Shown in pieces: positions 30,712 to 33,482 of a stretch of DNA of 33,482 nucleotides. The notes below the pieces were generated by a model. The model was not told where the DNA came from. It did not search any database and saw only the letters and a list, made by a program, of their open reading frames with translations. Source of the DNA: Methylophaga sp. (lineage in GTDB: Bacteria > Pseudomonadota > Gammaproteobacteria > Nitrosococcales > Methylophagaceae); the NCBI GenBank assembly GCA_013139345.1, contig WTAY01000134.1:1-33482 (forward strand). Reading direction: 5' to 3'. The position numbers were made by a program, and so were the translations under genes. Position 1 is the first letter of the stretch, and the number at the start of each line of letters is the position of its first letter.

Positions 30712-33482
30712 TCACTTGAAATTGACCAGAAGACTACTAACTTTTTCATAGGCTTGCTGTAATTCTTCCATCTTTTGTGTTGCAACGTCTGTATTTTTAT
30801 ACTCATATTTATCAATGAGTTCATTCCCAATGGCTTCCATTTCTTCATGCTTCTGACCAAGAGAATCTAACCATTCATCTGAAAATAGTGCTTCTTTTCT
30901 TAACCGTCTTCTCCAGGCTTTTAAATGCGTTTTCTTAACGCGTTCAATTGAGCAAACATCACCAGTACCCTGTAGAAAAGCAAGTTTCTTCTTTATACCC
31001 TCGAGCCAATATTGAGATGTCAGAGTTAGTAAGTTTATATTTTGTTCTTGTACTGTTAACTCTTTTTGACCGTTGATTAACCATTCTTGATTCGGAATAT
31101 AGCTCTTTAACCATGTCGGCAACTCCATTGCAGGCATTGGTCTTGCAATTCCATAACCTTGGGCTTCTTCACAGCCCATAAGAAGGAGCATGACTCCATG
31201 CGATGTTGTTTCTACACCTTCTGCAATTACCTCACGGTTAAATGATTCGGCTAAGCCAATAATGCCATCAATAATTGCATAATCATTTGGATCGTCTAAG
31301 ATATCTCGCACAAAGCTTTGATCAATTTTAATCGTTTGAGCAGATAAGTTTCTCATATGAGTTAATGAGGAATAGCCTGTACCAAAGTCATCTAAAGCGA
31401 CACAAATTCCTAGTTCATCTTGGCAGGTTTTTATAAGTTGGCTAATGGCTTTGACATCACCTAACGCACTGCTCTCTAATATTTCCAGTTGCAAATACTG
31501 TGAGCTTACATCAGCATATTTTTCTAACGTATCATTGAGAACAGTAAAAAATAGAGCTGATTGCAAGTGATGGGATGAGATATTGATACTGACTTCTAAT
31601 TCTATTCCTTGCTTTTTCCAACTATCAAGTTGCATCAATGCCTGCTCGATCACCCAGTTACCTAAAGTTATATCTAAATCCGTGCCCTCTAGAATTGGTA
31701 AAAATTCCATTGGGGGAATTAATCCTTTTTCTGGGTGCAACCACCGAATTAATGCTTCTACCCCAAACACTTTGCCTGTTTTCATATTTACCTTAGGCTG
31801 GTAATACATACAAAGTTGATCATCTCGTAATGCCTGTTCAATTTCATTTAAACGATCAATTTTCTGAATAACTTCTTTATCTTGCTCAGCATTAAACAAA
31901 TGGTATCGATTCTTACCTTCAAGCTTAGCTTGATACATGGCTTGATCGGCATGTCTCAGTAAAGTATCTAGATCTGCATTATCCAACGGGTATAGTGTAA
32001 ATCCACTTGATGCGCCTATAGCAATGGTCAGTCCATTTATGAAATAAGGTTGAGATAGTGCGTAATGCAACCTCGTCATCATTTTCTCGCACTGTTCTAC
32101 CGCCCCTATTCCTCCCAGTAATAATGCAAACTCATCTCCTCCTTGACGAGATACAGTATCCTCTTCTCTAATAACGGACTTAATTCTCTCAGAGACAATT
32201 ATCAGTAGTTCATCACCTATTTCATGGCCATAATTATCATTAACGGGTTTGAAATCATCCAAATCAAGAAAACAGACCGCGAGTTGCGTTGATGTTCGTT
32301 TACTATGAGCAATAGCTTGTGAAAATCTATCTGCAAACAGTGTTCTATTGGGTAATTGAGTCAACACATCATAATGTGCTAACTGTAACAGCGTGTCCTG
32401 ATGCTGTTTATTTTCAGTAATATCGGAAAACATGCCGACATAATGTAAAACCTTGCCCTCATCATCTTGAATAGAAGAAATATTCAATAACTCGGCATAA
32501 AGTTCACCATTTTTCTTACGGTTCCAGACTTCCCCATGCCAGTTTCCAGTATTATTCACATCAGCCCACATTTGAGCATAAAACTCTTGGCTTTGCTTTC
32601 CTGAGCTAAATAGACTGGGGTTGTTACCTATAATCTCTTCGCGACTATAGCCAGATATAAAACTCACCGATGGATTAACATCAATAATAATACCAGCGGG
32701 ATCAGTAATAATAATTCCTTCATGAGCTTCGCCAAATACTAATGATGATAACTTAAGATCATCTTCAGTTCGTTTGCGTTCAGTGATATCACGAATAAAG
32801 GCATTAAACTCATAGCCATTTTCTACTTTAATGGGGGAAACTGTTAATTCGATAGGAAATTCATGACCATCAGAATGTAATGCTTCAATTTCAACTAAAG
32901 CGTTAAGGGCTCTAGTCTTTCCTGTCTCTAAAAAGTGTTGCAGCCCTTTTATATGACGGCCACGGTAGCGAAAAGGAATAATGTAGTCATGTAGCTTTTT
33001 ACCCAGAATTTCGCTTGATGACCAACCAAATATAGTCTCAGCCTGATAATTCCAACCGATTACATCTCCATTAATACTCATTTGAATAACGGCATCTTGC
33101 GAAGAATCAATAATTGCCCGAATACGAGCTGCACCTTGTTTTTCTGCTTCTATGAGTGACGCAATATTGTCAGCCATTGAATTAAAACTTCGTCCTATCG
33201 CTGAGAAGTCGCTGTTAGCGTTAAGCTCAACTCGTTTACTAAAGTTACCTTTTGAAAAAGAGGTCGTAAAAGCTGAAATAGCTCTAATGCTAGAAATAGT
33301 AGCTAAGTAAATACCTGTAGAAAAATACCATACGATTAAAACCATTATAAAAACTACAGAAGTACTAATTAATAATGTTTCTTTTGCCTTAATAAGCCGT
33401 TTATTAATCAAGTGTTTCGTTGTTGGTAATAATGTTTCATATAATGTGTCATAACTACTATCAATAGCGACAGTCATTAAGT
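30712..33482 (-). CDS. Membrane-bound HAMP-PAS-PAS-GGDEF-EAL c-di-GMP protein; 5' end may extend beyond the window
   Basis: HAMP (IRAISAFTTSFSKGNFSKRVEL), two PAS/PAC, RQGGDEFALLLGG, EALIRWLHPEKG, ALDDFGTGYSSL, E-x-x-E loop; frame has no stop before the window edge. Confidence 0.95.
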   Translation of the reverse strand, partial: LMTVAIDSSYDTLYETLLPTTKHLINKRLIKAKETLLISTSVVFIMVLIVWYFSTGIYLATISSIRAISAFTTSFSKGNFSKRVELNANSDFSAIGRSFNSMADNIASLIEAEKQGAARIRAIIDSSQDAVIQMSINGDVIGWNYQAETIFGWSSSEILGKKLHDYIIPFRYRGRHIKGLQHFLETGKTRALNALVEIEALHSDGHEFPIELTVSPIKVENGYEFNAFIRDITERKRTEDDLKLSSLVFGEAHEGIIITDPAGIIIDVNPSVSFISGYSREEIIGNNPSLFSSGKQSQEFYAQMWADVNNTGNWHGEVWNRKKNGELYAELLNISSIQDDEGKVLHYVGMFSDITENKQHQDTLLQLAHYDVLTQLPNRTLFADRFSQAIAHSKRTSTQLAVCFLDLDDFKPVNDNYGHEIGDELLIIVSERIKSVIREEDTVSRQGGDEFALLLGGIGAVEQCEKMMTRLHYALSQPYFINGLTIAIGASSGFTLYPLDNADLDTLLRHADQAMYQAKLEGKNRYHLFNAEQDKEVIQKIDRLNEIEQALRDDQLCMYYQPKVNMKTGKVFGVEALIRWLHPEKGLIPPMEFLPILEGTDLDITLGNWVIEQALMQLDSWKKQGIELEVSINISSHHLQSALFFTVLNDTLEKYADVSSQYLQLEILESSALGDVKAISQLIKTCQDELGICVALDDFGTGYSSLTHMRNLSAQTIKIDQSFVRDILDDPNDYAIIDGIIGLAESFNREVIAEGVETTSHGVMLLLMGCEEAQGYGIARPMPAMELPTWLKSYIPNQEWLINGQKELTVQEQNINLLTLTSQYWLEGIKKKLAFLQGTGDVCSIERVKKTHLKAWRRRLRKEALFSDEWLDSLGQKHEEMEAIGNELIDKYEYKNTDVATQKMEELQQAYEKVSSLLVNFK

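Overview
The window looks like a contiguous piece of gammaproteobacterial chromosome, AT-rich, and almost fully coding with housekeeping genes. Order: mobB (partial)-moeA-ttcA-nnrS; an intergenic region with repeats; an H-NS-family gene; a ferredoxin-coaD-rsmD-M16 peptidase pair on the minus strand; ftsY-ftsE-ftsX-rpoH; fdxA; lapA-lapB-arsC-wrbA-DUF2069; an orphan flagellar-rod-like small protein plus a SprA-related putative metalloprotease; birA-coaX; tRNA-Ser(GGA); the 4.5S SRP RNA; dnaX-ybaB-recR; a degenerate EAL/HDOD protein; aat-bpt-infA; a short MSHA-type pilus set (mshI, PilN-like, mshJ, mshK); dsbB; a zinc-ribbon protein; roxA; nfeD-qmcA; and a large HAMP/PAS/GGDEF/EAL protein cut by the window edge. 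I see no CRISPR array, prophage, transposase or defence island. The most unusual structure is an in-frame array of 18-bp units (about 22 hexapeptide copies, consensus V-E-T-A/T-E-V, with 54-bp higher-order repeats) fused to the 3' end of an otherwise complete coaX and ending in four VDA repeats. Second is a nested inverted-repeat element (MITE/REP-like) between nnrS and the H-NS gene, with related termini nearby and a possible solo terminus upstream of the SRP RNA gene. Family assignments come from recognising motifs by eye; no database search was run.
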